Assembly: GCA_015060835.1 (NCBI GenBank)
Contig: SUXT01000018.1
Location: 1-34,297, forward strand
From: Bacteroidales bacterium
GTDB lineage: Bacteria; Bacteroidota; Bacteroidia; Bacteroidales; Bacteroidaceae
DNA: 34,297 bases
Direction of reading: 5' to 3'
The notes beneath the pieces are model-generated. The model was not told the DNA's origin. It made no database searches and saw only the letters and a program-made list of their open reading frames with translations. Shown piece after piece: positions 9,602-17,149 of the stretch (position 1 is its first letter; every line of letters starts with the position of its first letter). The position numbers and the translations under genes are program-made.

Positions 9602-10204
9602 TCAGTAGCTTGGTTGTCCTTCGAATATTCCCGCTGAACTGTAGGGGTAGAGATAGCCGTTGAATACCATCTTGTTGCCGCTGTAGTTGGCATTGACCGA
9701 TGCACTTGCCTGATTGGTCCCGGCCGTAAGGGTTACATATACTACAGCCGAAATTCCGGTGCCTTGAATGGAGAAACTGTAAAAGATGTTACCGTTTTCG
9801 TCTCTTCCCATCCGCTCGCCCCAGACACTGCCTTCAAGTGTAACGCCGCCCAATCCGTTAGGCGAGTTTATATTGCTGTTGTTGAAGGCTGTCTGCACAG
9901 TGCCCTCGCCTGCATTTACAGCTACATAGTTGGTGCTTGAGGTTACGAAGCGTGTTATGCCGTTGTTGAAGGTGATGTTTGAGGCTTCCAATGCCCACGA
10001 ACCGCTTTGCAGTGCTGCAACTGCCTGTGTGAATGCAATAGAGTCTGCTTCGGCTATTTTTGCCTTTTCGGCAGCGCGTTTTTTTAGTCTTTCGGCGCGC
10101 CATGCTGCTTCGCGTTCGGCCTTACTCATTTTGTCTCTCTGTGCTACAGCTTCAATTTGAAAACATACCATCAGTGCGATGGCGGCAATTATAAAATGTC
10201 TCAT
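9602..10204 (-). CDS. DUF4251-like exported protein
   Basis: This 200-aa protein has a signal peptide (MRHFIIAAIALMVCFQIEAVAQ, cleavage near 20-22). A charged helix rich in Lys, Arg, Ala and Glu follows (about 23-55), then a beta-rich domain (about 68-200) with SGSWALEASNITFNNG, FVTSSTNYVAV and KMVFNGYLYPYSSAGIFEG. The order and spacing fit the Bacteroidota DUF4251 family, whose function is unknown. The family normally ends near the present stop (FEGQPSY), so the 200-aa product may be complete. However, the frame continues past the TGA into a proline-rich tail of 66 codons, which points to a longer ancestral protein or stop-codon readthrough. It converges with the TPR gene on a shared terminator. 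Confidence 0.78.
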   Translation of the reverse strand: MRHFIIAAIALMVCFQIEAVAQRDKMSKAEREAAWRAERLKKRAAEKAKIAEADSIAFTQAVAALQSGSWALEASNITFNNGITRFVTSSTNYVAVNAGEGTVQTAFNNSNINSPNGLGGVTLEGSVWGERMGRDENGNIFYSFSIQGTGISAVVYVTLTAGTNQASASVNANYSGNKMVFNGYLYPYSSAGIFEGQPSY

Positions 10205-10284
10205 AAACAGAAAATTTAAGTTCCTTTTTTATAAAACAATTTTCTGCGACTATGTTTTACAATCTTTGTTAATATAATCGTATG

Positions 10285-10316
10285 CTTGATAATTATTAAA
10301 GAATTTCGTATCTTTG
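10285..10316 (+). promoter_or_regulatory. Promoter of the GH43-like/nagB operon
   Basis: CTTG at 10285-10288 and TATCTTTG at 10309-10316 are separated by 20 bp, matching the Bacteroidota consensus closely. The start site would be near 10321, leaving a leader of about 155 nt before the ATG at 10478. Confidence 0.75.
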
Positions 10317-10477
10317 TCGTTCAGACGAAGATAGGATGCGGTTCGGAAGAAAAATTCGAGACTTGATTTTTCTTCTCTCACCTTTCGCTTCTTTGCGGTA
10401 AACGGCAAAGAACTGTTGCTTTTGCACTCTGTTCTTGTCTGATTGTTTGTCTTTTAAAACTTTGTAAAATTAAAGAA
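10317..10477 (+). promoter_or_regulatory. Structured 5' leader with two hairpins
   Basis: Two consecutive hairpins precede the GH43-like gene. The first pairs GAAGAAAAA (10347-10355) with TTTTTCTTC (10368-10376). The second pairs TTCTTTGC (10389-10396) with GCAAAGAA (10405-10412) as a perfect 8-bp stem. The leader is long for a Bacteroidota gene, and the first hairpin has a U-rich right arm. It does not match a riboswitch class I know. Attenuation or small-RNA control is inferred. Confidence 0.5.
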
Positions 10478-11512
10478 ATGAGAATATCTAAAATATGTTT
10501 TATGCTGTTGATAGTTCTGCTTGCAGCCTGCGGAACTGCTACAAAGAACAGCGAGAATGGTGTTTTGCGCACAGCGGACGGTGCTCCCGCACGCACTGTT
10601 GCCATTGACACTATGGAACTCAGAGATCCTTTTGTTTACTTCGACAAACGTGAAAATACCTATTATATGACCGGTACAGGCGGCAATGTTTGGACAAGCA
10701 AGAACTTGCGTCTGTGGGAGGGCCCTTACAATGTGTTGCAGCTTGACACTACCATGTGGATGGGTGCCAACCCTGTTATCTGGGCGCCTGAGATACATGA
10801 ATTCAATAAGAAGTTCTATTATATGGCTACATTCACACGCCCCGATGTTATTATAGACAAGGTTGCCGGTCGCGATATTCCGCGTCGTTCATGCCAGTTG
10901 TTTGTAGCCGATAATATCAAAGGCCCCTACAAACCTATTCAGGCAGAGCGTCCTCTGTTGCGTGCCGACCAGCCTTCGCTCGACGCTACATTCTGTAGCG
11001 ACGAACTTGGTGCAGGTTACATTATCTACAGCCACGAGTGGATTCAGAACTGGGATGGCACGGTGCAGATTATTCGCCTTACCGATGATTTTGCAAAGCA
11101 GATGGGCGAGCCGTACGTGATGTTCACTGCATCGCAGAATCCCTGGTCGTCGGGTGTTGACAGCTTGGGCAACAAGTCTTTCTGCCCTGTGATGGACGGC
11201 CCTTTCCTCTTTGATACCGATGGTCTTGAACTTGGTATATTGTTCTCTACTTATATTGACGGTGAATATGCAGTGGGTGTTGCTTACACTGAAAAGAACC
11301 ACGGACTTAACGGCCCCTGGCACATTGAGCCGGAGCCTCTGTTGCGCGACAACAACGGACATCCTATGATGTTCAACACATTCGACGGTACATTGGTGAT
11401 GGCTGTGCACAAGGATACGGTAATCAACAACAGACGGACAAGTGTCCCCCGATTCATTGAGATGGACGACCAGTTCGATAAACTGAAAATAAAGAGATAC
11501 TACAAATTTTAA
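10478..11512 (+). CDS. GH43-like glycoside hydrolase lipoprotein
   Basis: This 344-aa protein starts with a lipoprotein signal (LLAAC, acylated Cys18), so it is probably anchored in an envelope membrane. The body fits the five-bladed propeller of GH43-type enzymes. RDPFVYFD contains Asp50, the usual general base. WAPEIHEFNKKFYYMATF is the second-blade motif. SLDATF contains Asp169, the usual pKa-tuning aspartate. VMDGPFLF at about 238-245 sits where classical members have the acid Glu of an EGP motif, so Asp240 may replace it. Substrates of GH43 are arabinan, xylan or related glycans; the sequence alone does not tell which. It is 12 bp before nagB and shares its promoter, which ties it loosely to amino-sugar metabolism. 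Confidence 0.8.
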   Translation: MRISKICFMLLIVLLAACGTATKNSENGVLRTADGAPARTVAIDTMELRDPFVYFDKRENTYYMTGTGGNVWTSKNLRLWEGPYNVLQLDTTMWMGANPVIWAPEIHEFNKKFYYMATFTRPDVIIDKVAGRDIPRRSCQLFVADNIKGPYKPIQAERPLLRADQPSLDATFCSDELGAGYIIYSHEWIQNWDGTVQIIRLTDDFAKQMGEPYVMFTASQNPWSSGVDSLGNKSFCPVMDGPFLFDTDGLELGILFSTYIDGEYAVGVAYTEKNHGLNGPWHIEPEPLLRDNNGHPMMFNTFDGTLVMAVHKDTVINNRRTSVPRFIEMDDQFDKLKIKRYYKF

Positions 11513-11524
11513 ATATTTAAAATT

Positions 11525-12337
11525 ATGCGTTTAATTATTGAACCTAACTATCAGCAGATTTCTGCTTGGGCAGCATCTTATGTTGCAAAGAAGATTAACG
11601 AGTTCCAACCTACAGCCGAGAAACCTTTCGTTCTTGGTCTTCCCACAGGTTCTACTCCTCTTGGTACATACAAGGAGTTGATCAGTCTCTATAATCAGGG
11701 TATTGTAAGCTTCGAGAATGTTGTAACATTCAATATGGACGAGTATGTAGGTCTTCCTCAGGATCACCCTGAGAGCTACCACTCATTCATGTGGAACAAC
11801 TTCTTCAGCCATGTAAATATAAAGAAGGAGAATGTAAATATCCTCAACGGTAATGCCGATGACCTTGTTGCCGAGTGCGCACGCTACGAGGAGAAGATTG
11901 CTTCTTACGGTGGTATCCAGCTCTTCCTCGGTGGTATCGGTCCCGACGGTCACATCGCTTTCAACGAGCCCGGTTCATCGCTCACTTCACGTACACGCCA
12001 GAAGACACTTACTACTGATACAATCATCGCAAACTCACGTTTCTTCGACAACGATGTAAACAAGGTTCCCAAGACTGCGGTTACAGTTGGTGTAGGTACT
12101 GTGATGGATGCAAAGGAGGTTCTTATCCTCGTTAACGGCCACAACAAGGCTCAGGCTCTCTACCACGCAGTTGAGGGTTGTGTTACACAGATGTGGACTA
12201 TCAGCGTGCTTCAGCTCCACCAGCATGGTATCATCGTTTGCGACGATGCTGCTACTGTAGAGCTTAAGGTTGGTACAGTAAACTACTTCAAGGATATTGA
12301 GAAGGATAATCTCGACCCTGCTTCTAACTTGAAATAA
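11525..12337 (+). CDS. nagB: Glucosamine-6-phosphate deaminase
   Basis: This 270-aa enzyme converts glucosamine 6-phosphate to fructose 6-phosphate and ammonia in the cytoplasm, feeding amino sugars into glycolysis. The phosphate loop [11 protein letters not shown] (39-49) and catalytic residues are present at E. coli numbering: Asp72 in [10 protein letters not shown], then Asp141, His143 and Glu148 in [14 protein letters not shown]. Length matches the family. The gene follows the GH43-like lipoprotein after 12 bp and ends at an 18-bp terminator hairpin, so the two form a short operon. Codon use is that of a well-expressed gene. Confidence 0.96.
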   Translation: MRLIIEPNYQQISAWAASYVAKKINEFQPTAEKPFVLGLPTGSTPLGTYKELISLYNQGIVSFENVVTFNMDEYVGLPQDHPESYHSFMWNNFFSHVNIKKENVNILNGNADDLVAECARYEEKIASYGGIQLFLGGIGPDGHIAFNEPGSSLTSRTRQKTLTTDTIIANSRFFDNDVNKVPKTAVTVGVGTVMDAKEVLILVNGHNKAQALYHAVEGCVTQMWTISVLQLHQHGIIVCDDAATVELKVGTVNYFKDIEKDNLDPASNLK

Positions 12338-12350
12338 TTTAATATCTAAT

Positions 12351-12400
12351 AAGAATGTGCCATAATTCATAAAATTTGAATTATGGCACATTCTTTTGTT
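12351..12400 (+). terminator. Intrinsic terminator after nagB
   Basis: A perfect 18-bp stem joins 12351-12368 to 12378-12395 across a 9-nt loop, followed by T-rich sequence. It lies between convergent nagB and the radical SAM gene and probably blocks transcription from both. Confidence 0.9.
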
Positions 12401-12415
12401 TGTGTATCCTACATC

Positions 12416-13255
12416 CTATTTCCTGAATCTTTTTGTTACGTTGGCATATCCGCATCGCTTGCACAGAGGCTCTACAGCTTCGTGGCGCGTGAATCCGTCG
12501 TATATGGCTTTGGCTCTTGGCGAAGAGAGTATTTCGCCGAGCGTTTGTGTATGTAGGTTACCTAATTTTATTGCTCCTGCATGGTCGAGGCAACATGGGA
12601 CTACTGTTCCATCCACAAGCACACCTATCTGGTTGCGCAGGGCATAGCAGAAGGATTCGTTCTGCGACAGCTCATCGCGTTCGGTGTCGGGCCATTCGAA
12701 TACGGAATCTATCTCCAGATATAGGTTTTCGCATATCTTCCAACCATCGTAGCGCGAGGTCCACGGGCGCTGAACATGCTCGGCAATATGGTTCATTATA
12801 GTCTCATTCTTTGAATTGTAACCGCCTTCGTTCCATAATCTTAGTACCACTATTATTCCATTTTTTGCAGCCAAAAGCGAAAAATCCATCACATCGTGTA
12901 TATACTCTTCAAGGTTCTCTTTGGCATTGCCCTCTTGCGAGTGGAGCGATATCTGTATTTTATGCAGTCCGGTCTCTGTAAGGTTGTGTGCCTTCGAAAG
13001 CAGCGTGCCGTTGGTGGTGATTATGGGAACGAAACCTTTCTCTCGCGCTATTGCTATGAAGTCTGTCAGTCGGGGATGCAGCAACGGCTCGCCCATCAGA
13101 TGAAAATAAAGGAAGTTAATTTCGCCTCTGAGTTTGTCGGTAAGGGTGTTGAATTCCTCTATGGTGAGGTATGCTTTCTCTCTGTCCGTCTTAGGGCAAA
13201 ACAGACAATTGAGATTGCAGATGTTGGTTATTTCGAGATAGCAGCGGGAAATCAT
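12416..13255 (-). CDS. Radical SAM/SPASM domain protein
   Basis: This 279-aa protein has the radical SAM [4Fe-4S] motif CNLNCLFC (Cys13, Cys17, Cys20) at the start of a partial TIM barrel, with LMGEPLLHP and ITTNGTLLS as further barrel strands. The C-terminal part carries a SPASM-like set of cysteines (Cys203, Cys221, Cys222, Cys265, Cys268) that would hold auxiliary clusters. Such proteins modify peptides, proteins or other substrates. No precursor-peptide gene is recognisable next to it, so the substrate is unknown. A -7 box TAACTTTG on the minus strand (complement of 13281-13288) lies about 30 bp upstream of the ATG; no clear -33 box is seen. Confidence 0.88.
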   Translation of the reverse strand: MISRCYLEITNICNLNCLFCPKTDREKAYLTIEEFNTLTDKLRGEINFLYFHLMGEPLLHPRLTDFIAIAREKGFVPIITTNGTLLSKAHNLTETGLHKIQISLHSQEGNAKENLEEYIHDVMDFSLLAAKNGIIVVLRLWNEGGYNSKNETIMNHIAEHVQRPWTSRYDGWKICENLYLEIDSVFEWPDTERDELSQNESFCYALRNQIGVLVDGTVVPCCLDHAGAIKLGNLHTQTLGEILSSPRAKAIYDGFTRHEAVEPLCKRCGYANVTKRFRK

Positions 13256-13318
13256 TTGTTTGGTACAGTTGGTGTTTCTACAAAGTTAATGAAAATACTT
13301 ATATTGACAGATAAATGC

Positions 13319-13405
13319 CCCTTGAAAGTTCTAATATTGTATTTTCAACGTGCATTTGAATTTGCGAAAATGCTTGTAATTTTAGTATTGCTTCTTTGTC
13401 GATGG
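13319..13405. repeat. Diverged copy of the sequence at the 3' end of the anti-sigma-like gene
   Basis: CCCCTTGAAAG...TTTTCAACG at 13319-13350 resembles the terminator hairpin at 15103-15147. It is followed 41 bp later by CTTCTTTGTCGATGG at 13391-13405. The same 15-mer occurs at 15180-15194, inside the 3' end of the anti-sigma-like gene and at similar spacing from its hairpin. The rest of 13256-13514 shows no gene. Confidence 0.4.
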
Positions 13406-13502
13406 TGATGTTGTGATTGCTGATTTGCTCTTAGAATTACTTAAAGAGTAAAATATTGTACAGAAAAAGAAGTTTAATTTCTTTTATTGTTCAAATATTT
13501 AC

Positions 13503-13510
13503 TATATTTG
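13503..13510 (+). promoter_or_regulatory. -7 promoter box of abiE, possibly leaderless
   Basis: TATATTTG fits TAnnTTTG and ends only 4 bp before the ATG at 13515. The predicted start site therefore falls at or next to the start codon, so the mRNA may be leaderless. No clear -33 TTTG is found 19-21 bp upstream. Confidence 0.5.
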
Positions 13511-13514
13511 CAAT

Positions 13515-14141
13515 ATGAATAGACAATTAAGTGAAATAGGAGCTATTCCGGTTACGACTTCAATCATAGAGTCGTTGTATCCGGAGCTTAAGTCTGCTGA
13601 GAAGAAAGTTACCTGGCTTGAGAAGCAAGGATTCATCATCAGACTAAAGCGCGGACTTTATGTGCTCAACCCTGAACATTCAGGAAAGACCCTTTCAAGT
13701 GAGTTGATAGCCAATCATCTTTATACACCATCGTATATCTCGATGTCAACAGCCTTACGATATTATGGACTTATTCCTGAGGCAGTATATATTCATCAGT
13801 CTATGACAGTAAAGCATTCTAGAAGTTTTCAGACTCCTTTGGGGAATTATGATTATAAGTACATTTCAAGAAATGCTTTTTATGTAGGGGTAAGGAGTAT
13901 GCATATGGGCGATTATGCTTTCTTGATTGCATCACCCGAAAAGGCCTTGTGCGATCTAATCGCAAACTCATCCAAAGTGAATTTGCGGTTTTTAAAAGAT
14001 GTGGAAAACTATCTTGAGCATGATATCCGTATGGATATGGATGAATTCTATAAAATGGATGCAACTATATTTGAAGATTACATTAAAGTAGGTAAAAAAG
14101 CTGATTCAATTTCGACACTTTTAAAATTCCTGAGACGATGA
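13515..14141 (+). CDS. abiEi: AbiEi-type antitoxin/transcriptional regulator
   Basis: This 208-aa protein is the antitoxin of a type IV AbiE system. In this family an N-terminal winged helix binds the operon's own promoter, and the C-terminal part counters the toxin without binding it. Visible features are the N-terminal helix-turn-helix region (about 10-55, with VTWLEKQGFIIRLKRGLYVL), then ISMSTALRYYGLIPE and IASPEKALCDLIA, both typical of AbiEi. It overlaps the toxin gene by 4 bp (ATGA), which couples translation. Composition is more AT-rich than nagB to the left. Confidence 0.9.
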   Translation: MNRQLSEIGAIPVTTSIIESLYPELKSAEKKVTWLEKQGFIIRLKRGLYVLNPEHSGKTLSSELIANHLYTPSYISMSTALRYYGLIPEAVYIHQSMTVKHSRSFQTPLGNYDYKYISRNAFYVGVRSMHMGDYAFLIASPEKALCDLIANSSKVNLRFLKDVENYLEHDIRMDMDEFYKMDATIFEDYIKVGKKADSISTLLKFLRR

Positions 14142-14968
14142 AGAATGAGATATTTGACAATATGTTATCCCGTTATGATTTAACAACGGAGCAGCATAAG
14201 AGAAATGCCATATTTGAGGTTAACCAACAAGTTATACTTGCGGGCCTGTATGCCGGAGGTTTCTTTGATTCGGCTGCATTCTATGGTGGAACTTGCTTGA
14301 GAATCTTTCATGGATTACAGCGTTTCAGTGAGGATATGGATTTTTCCTTACTTTCGCAAGATGAAAGTTTCGATTTTACAAAATACTTCCCTGCAATTGT
14401 GGATGCATTTGCACTTGTTGGTCGTGAGGTTGAGATAAAGAAAAAGGATAAAAAGAGTTTCGGCACGGTAGAATCGGCATTCCTTAAGGATAATACCGAT
14501 GTATACGACATTACATTTCGGACAGAGAAGTCGATTAAGATAAAGATAGAGGTTGATACTTGTCCACCATTGAATTTCAGGACAGAACAGAAACTGTTGC
14601 TTCAACCACACTCATTCATGACTCGTTGTTTTACACTTCCCGATCTATTTGCCGGTAAGATGCATGCGCTTGTATATCGTGCGTGGAAAAATAGAGTTAA
14701 GGGACGTGATTGGTACGACTTTGAATGGTATGTCCGTCACAATATCCCATTGGACTTTACACATTTGGCTGAACGCTGCAAGCAGTTTAATAATGAAGAA
14801 ATCACCCCTGATTTCTTTAAAGAGAAACTTATTGAACGCTTGTCGTCTGCCGATATAAAGCAGGTGAAAGAGGATGTATTACCATTTGTTCGCAATCCGA
14901 AAGATTTGGATATATGGTCGAATGATTATTTCGTACAGTTGGCAGCGATGGTGAGAATAGAAAACTGA
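14138..14968 (+). CDS. abiEii: AbiEii-type nucleotidyltransferase toxin
   Basis: This 276-aa protein is the toxin of the AbiE pair, a member of the DNA polymerase beta-like nucleotidyltransferases; known members block growth and can abort phage infection. Motif I is GGTCLR at 50-55. Motif II is SEDMDF, with the metal-binding pair Asp66 and Asp68. IKIKIEVDT matches the third conserved strand, and FAGKMHALVYRAWKNRVKGRDWYDF has the conserved KxxA...RxKxRDxYDF-type stretch of the family. All key residues are present, so the toxin looks intact. The 4-bp overlap with the antitoxin gene is typical. Confidence 0.92.
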   Translation: MKNEIFDNMLSRYDLTTEQHKRNAIFEVNQQVILAGLYAGGFFDSAAFYGGTCLRIFHGLQRFSEDMDFSLLSQDESFDFTKYFPAIVDAFALVGREVEIKKKDKKSFGTVESAFLKDNTDVYDITFRTEKSIKIKIEVDTCPPLNFRTEQKLLLQPHSFMTRCFTLPDLFAGKMHALVYRAWKNRVKGRDWYDFEWYVRHNIPLDFTHLAERCKQFNNEEITPDFFKEKLIERLSSADIKQVKEDVLPFVRNPKDLDIWSNDYFVQLAAMVRIEN

Positions 14969-15102
14969 AACCAAGTTATTTGTTATGCCGATATTTTCAG
15001 TCTTCTTTCTTTAAATTCTATACACCTACGAATGCTGCATCACTCGTATGCCGTGTGAGCCGTTTTCCCAAAAAAAATTGTAAAAGATTCCGTTAACGAA
15101 AA

Positions 15103-15147
15103 ATCCTCCCCTTGAAAATACAATATTTGTACTTTCAAGGGGAGGAT
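15103..15147 (-). terminator. Large hairpin terminator of the sigma/anti-sigma operon
   Basis: ATCCTCCCCTTGAAA (15103-15117) pairs with TTTCAAGGGGAGGAT (15133-15147), with an inner TACAA/TTGTA helix. On the minus strand the hairpin is followed by TTTTT, so it ends transcription of the gene starting at 15957. The preceding 14969-15102 holds no gene. Confidence 0.85.
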
Positions 15148-15162
15148 GAATATGCGAGGAGG

Positions 15163-15957
15163 TTACGGAACCAGTATATCTTCTTTGTCGATGGGGACAT
15201 CGTATTCCATTTTTGTGCTTTCCGCTATGGGATAATTTGCCCCTTCGTAGATTAAATAGTTCTTGCATGAACTAAGCAGCCCGGTCTTTTTGTCGAAGCA
15301 TCCTATGATTATCAGAGAGCCTCCCTCAATCGTTGCTTCGTGTCGCAGAGTGGTTGTGCTTTCGGATTCTTCGATTTTAATATCCTCGTAATCGGAGAAT
15401 TTATTAAGTACATTTTCTATCTTTACAATGCTCTTCAATCCGGTGGGGCTTTCTTTAATGCCCTTATAAAGCAGTTCTTTATCCTTCCACATATAAACCG
15501 TGTCGTTTACATAGATGTTGCAAACCTTTATGGTGTCGAAGTCGAAATCCACTCTTTGTATTATATCTTTTCCATCCTGAAGGCAAACGTATCTGCATTT
15601 TGCCAATTCTCCGGAGGGTGAACATTCGGCATAATCGGGAGTTGCCGAATTTATGCGGGCATCAAATTCGAGGCTGATGCTTTTCAGTTCCTTCATAGCT
15701 TTTATGGCTTTTGTCAGTATCTCCTTAGATGTTGGCGGCATTGCTCTTGCACTGTCGGGTTGCAGTAGGTTGAGACCTATAGTGAATACAATTATAACAG
15801 TTGCTGCTATCGAAGAGATTTTTATAAGACGGATTCTGCTGTTGCTTTTTGTCGGTATTTTCTTCAGCGTCATTGTGTGGTTCAAATATTTTGGGGTAAG
15901 ACACTCTATTATCTTCCGGCTCTTTTCGTCGTTGCTGTAATCAAAATCTTTTTCCAT
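15163..15957 (-). CDS. Putative anti-sigma factor with one membrane helix
   Basis: This 264-aa protein begins 20 bp after the ECF sigma gene and is probably co-transcribed with it. The N-terminal 40 residues are charged and cytoplasmic (DYSNDEKSRKIIECLTPKYL). One membrane helix spans about 43-65 (IRLIKISSIAATVIIVFTIGL). The C-terminal 195 residues would face the periplasm. That part starts KEILTKAIKAMKELKSISLEFDAR and is beta-rich, loosely like LolA-type or sigma-regulatory lipid-binding folds. The anti-sigma role is inferred from position and topology; the N-terminus shows no zinc motif. The ligand or signal is unknown. Confidence 0.65.
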   Translation of the reverse strand: MEKDFDYSNDEKSRKIIECLTPKYLNHTMTLKKIPTKSNSRIRLIKISSIAATVIIVFTIGLNLLQPDSARAMPPTSKEILTKAIKAMKELKSISLEFDARINSATPDYAECSPSGELAKCRYVCLQDGKDIIQRVDFDFDTIKVCNIYVNDTVYMWKDKELLYKGIKESPTGLKSIVKIENVLNKFSDYEDIKIEESESTTTLRHEATIEGGSLIIIGCFDKKTGLLSSCKNYLIYEGANYPIAESTKMEYDVPIDKEDILVP

Positions 15958-15977
15958 AATTCATGTGGTTAGTAGTA

Positions 15978-16490
15978 TTACATATTGTTCTTTTCAAATC
16001 CTTTTTTCAACTTGTCGATGCCGTATTTGAAGCGGGATTTTGCTGTGGTTACAGGTATTTCCAAAATGTCGGCTATTTCAACAAAAGTTCTGTTGCCGTG
16101 TATGTGCAATCTTATCACTTCGCTTTGTTCGTGTGGGATTGAGTCGAGAAGCATGTTTATAAGCGTAAACTCCTCTTCGAGGTTCTTGGGCTCTGATTCC
16201 CATAGGTTTATATCTTCTATGTTCTCAATGCTTACTGTTTGGCAGTTGGTGCGTTTGCGCAGCAACAGTGTGCAGTTGTTGGAGAGGGCGCGGTAGATGT
16301 AGTTCCTGAGGTTCCCGATGTTGCTTGCAGCGTTGTGCTTTTCGTGGATGGATATGTAGAGATCCTGTATTATGTCTTCTGCATCCTGCTCGTCGCCCAA
16401 ACGGTAGAATGCGTAACGGTAGAGGTCTTGCAGTTCCTCTTCCATGATTTTAGTTAGTTCGTCCTTTGTCTTAAATTTCCTTTTAATCAT
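15978..16490 (-). CDS. ECF-family RNA polymerase sigma factor
   Basis: This 170-aa protein has sigma region 2 at about 12-70 (DLYRYAFYRLGDEQDAEDIIQD) and region 4 at about 112-160, with the helix-turn-helix RTFVEIADILEIPVTTAKSR. I place the start at the ATG at 16488-16490 rather than 36 bp upstream. In the truncated paralogue nearby the matching Met-Ile is conserved, while the upstream codons are out of frame. A 28-bp block upstream (16518-16545) is conserved with the paralogue and may be an autoregulated promoter. A membrane protein that is probably its anti-sigma factor follows after 20 bp. The regulon is unknown. Confidence 0.9.
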   Translation of the reverse strand: MIKRKFKTKDELTKIMEEELQDLYRYAFYRLGDEQDAEDIIQDLYISIHEKHNAASNIGNLRNYIYRALSNNCTLLLRKRTNCQTVSIENIEDINLWESEPKNLEEEFTLINMLLDSIPHEQSEVIRLHIHGNRTFVEIADILEIPVTTAKSRFKYGIDKLKKGFEKNNM

Positions 16491-16517
16491 AAGTGTTGTT
16501 TTTTCTCTTCTACTAAT

Positions 16518-16545
16518 ATGATGCATTTATATGAAAAAAGACTTA
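16518..16545 (-). promoter_or_regulatory. Conserved upstream block of the ECF sigma gene, candidate autoregulated promoter
   Basis: This 28-bp block matches 17381-17408, upstream of the truncated paralogue, at about 23 of 28 positions, although flanking sequence has diverged. On the minus strand it reads TAAGTC, a T-rich stretch and then GCATCAT near the 3' end. Two separated conserved ends around a variable middle are what an ECF promoter with -35 and -10 boxes would show. Confidence 0.5.
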
Positions 16546-16572
16546 GAAGCTGTTTTGAATTTTATTTTTATT

Positions 16573-17149
16573 AGTGTCCGTTAAACGTATTTAAGTCGTT
16601 TAAAATTCAATATTTAAGTAACTACAAGCCCCGATTTTTTATTAAGACAAATTTAAGTCAATGATTGGAACTCCCTCGCCCTGCGGGCACTCCCTCTTCA
16701 AGAGGGAGAATGTCATACATTAGTAATTTTCAAGAATTTACATTCCTCCTCTTGAAGAGGACATTGCGTAATAAGCAATGTTTGCTTTATGCGAAGCTCG
16801 GCTGCGCTCGTTTACAATTGCAAGCAAGCTCTGTCCCTTCGCGTTTGTAACGCGAAGGATTGAGTATAAGCATCTGCGATGCGCTCAAAATAAGACTTAT
16901 TATGAATTGAATCTGAGTTTTTTTCCAGTTTTCCTTTGCTTATGCAAGTTCAATAGAAATTCTAAATTTAAGTGCATTATAAATGCTAATACTCAAAACA
17001 TCCGCATTACAAATGCGGATGGACAAGGGAATGTTATACATTAGTAATTTTCAAGAATTTACATTCCTCCTCTTGAAGAGGAGGTGTCTTTAAAAACATA
17101 GTTTTTGAAGACAGAGGAGTTCAAAATATAAACAGAATAAAAATTTACG
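16573..17149. repeat. Composite copy of the TTGTCCGGTAAA hairpin element with a nested insertion
   Basis: The left end AGTGTCCGTTAAACG resembles the inverted end of the element at 25914-26174, and the body matches that element in reverse complement. A 47-bp stretch occurs twice (16715-16761 and 17036-17082) and brackets about 270 bp of hairpin-rich sequence, including CATTGC/GCAATG, CCTTCGCGTT/AACGCGAAGG and CATCCGCATT/AATGCGGATG. The right end stops at AAATTTACGG (17140-17150), where the truncated sigma gene begins. No transposase is encoded. The gap 16546-16572 shows nothing further. Confidence 0.7.

Noticed and set aside
9332-9637. Plus-strand frame rich in Arg and Trp after the TPR gene
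   Set aside because: It crosses the terminator and is the reverse of the proline-rich tail encoded on the minus strand.
16491-16526. Longer N-terminus of the ECF sigma factor (12 extra codons)
   Set aside because: In the paralogous fragment the matching upstream codons are out of frame while Met-Ile is conserved, so the shorter start is better.
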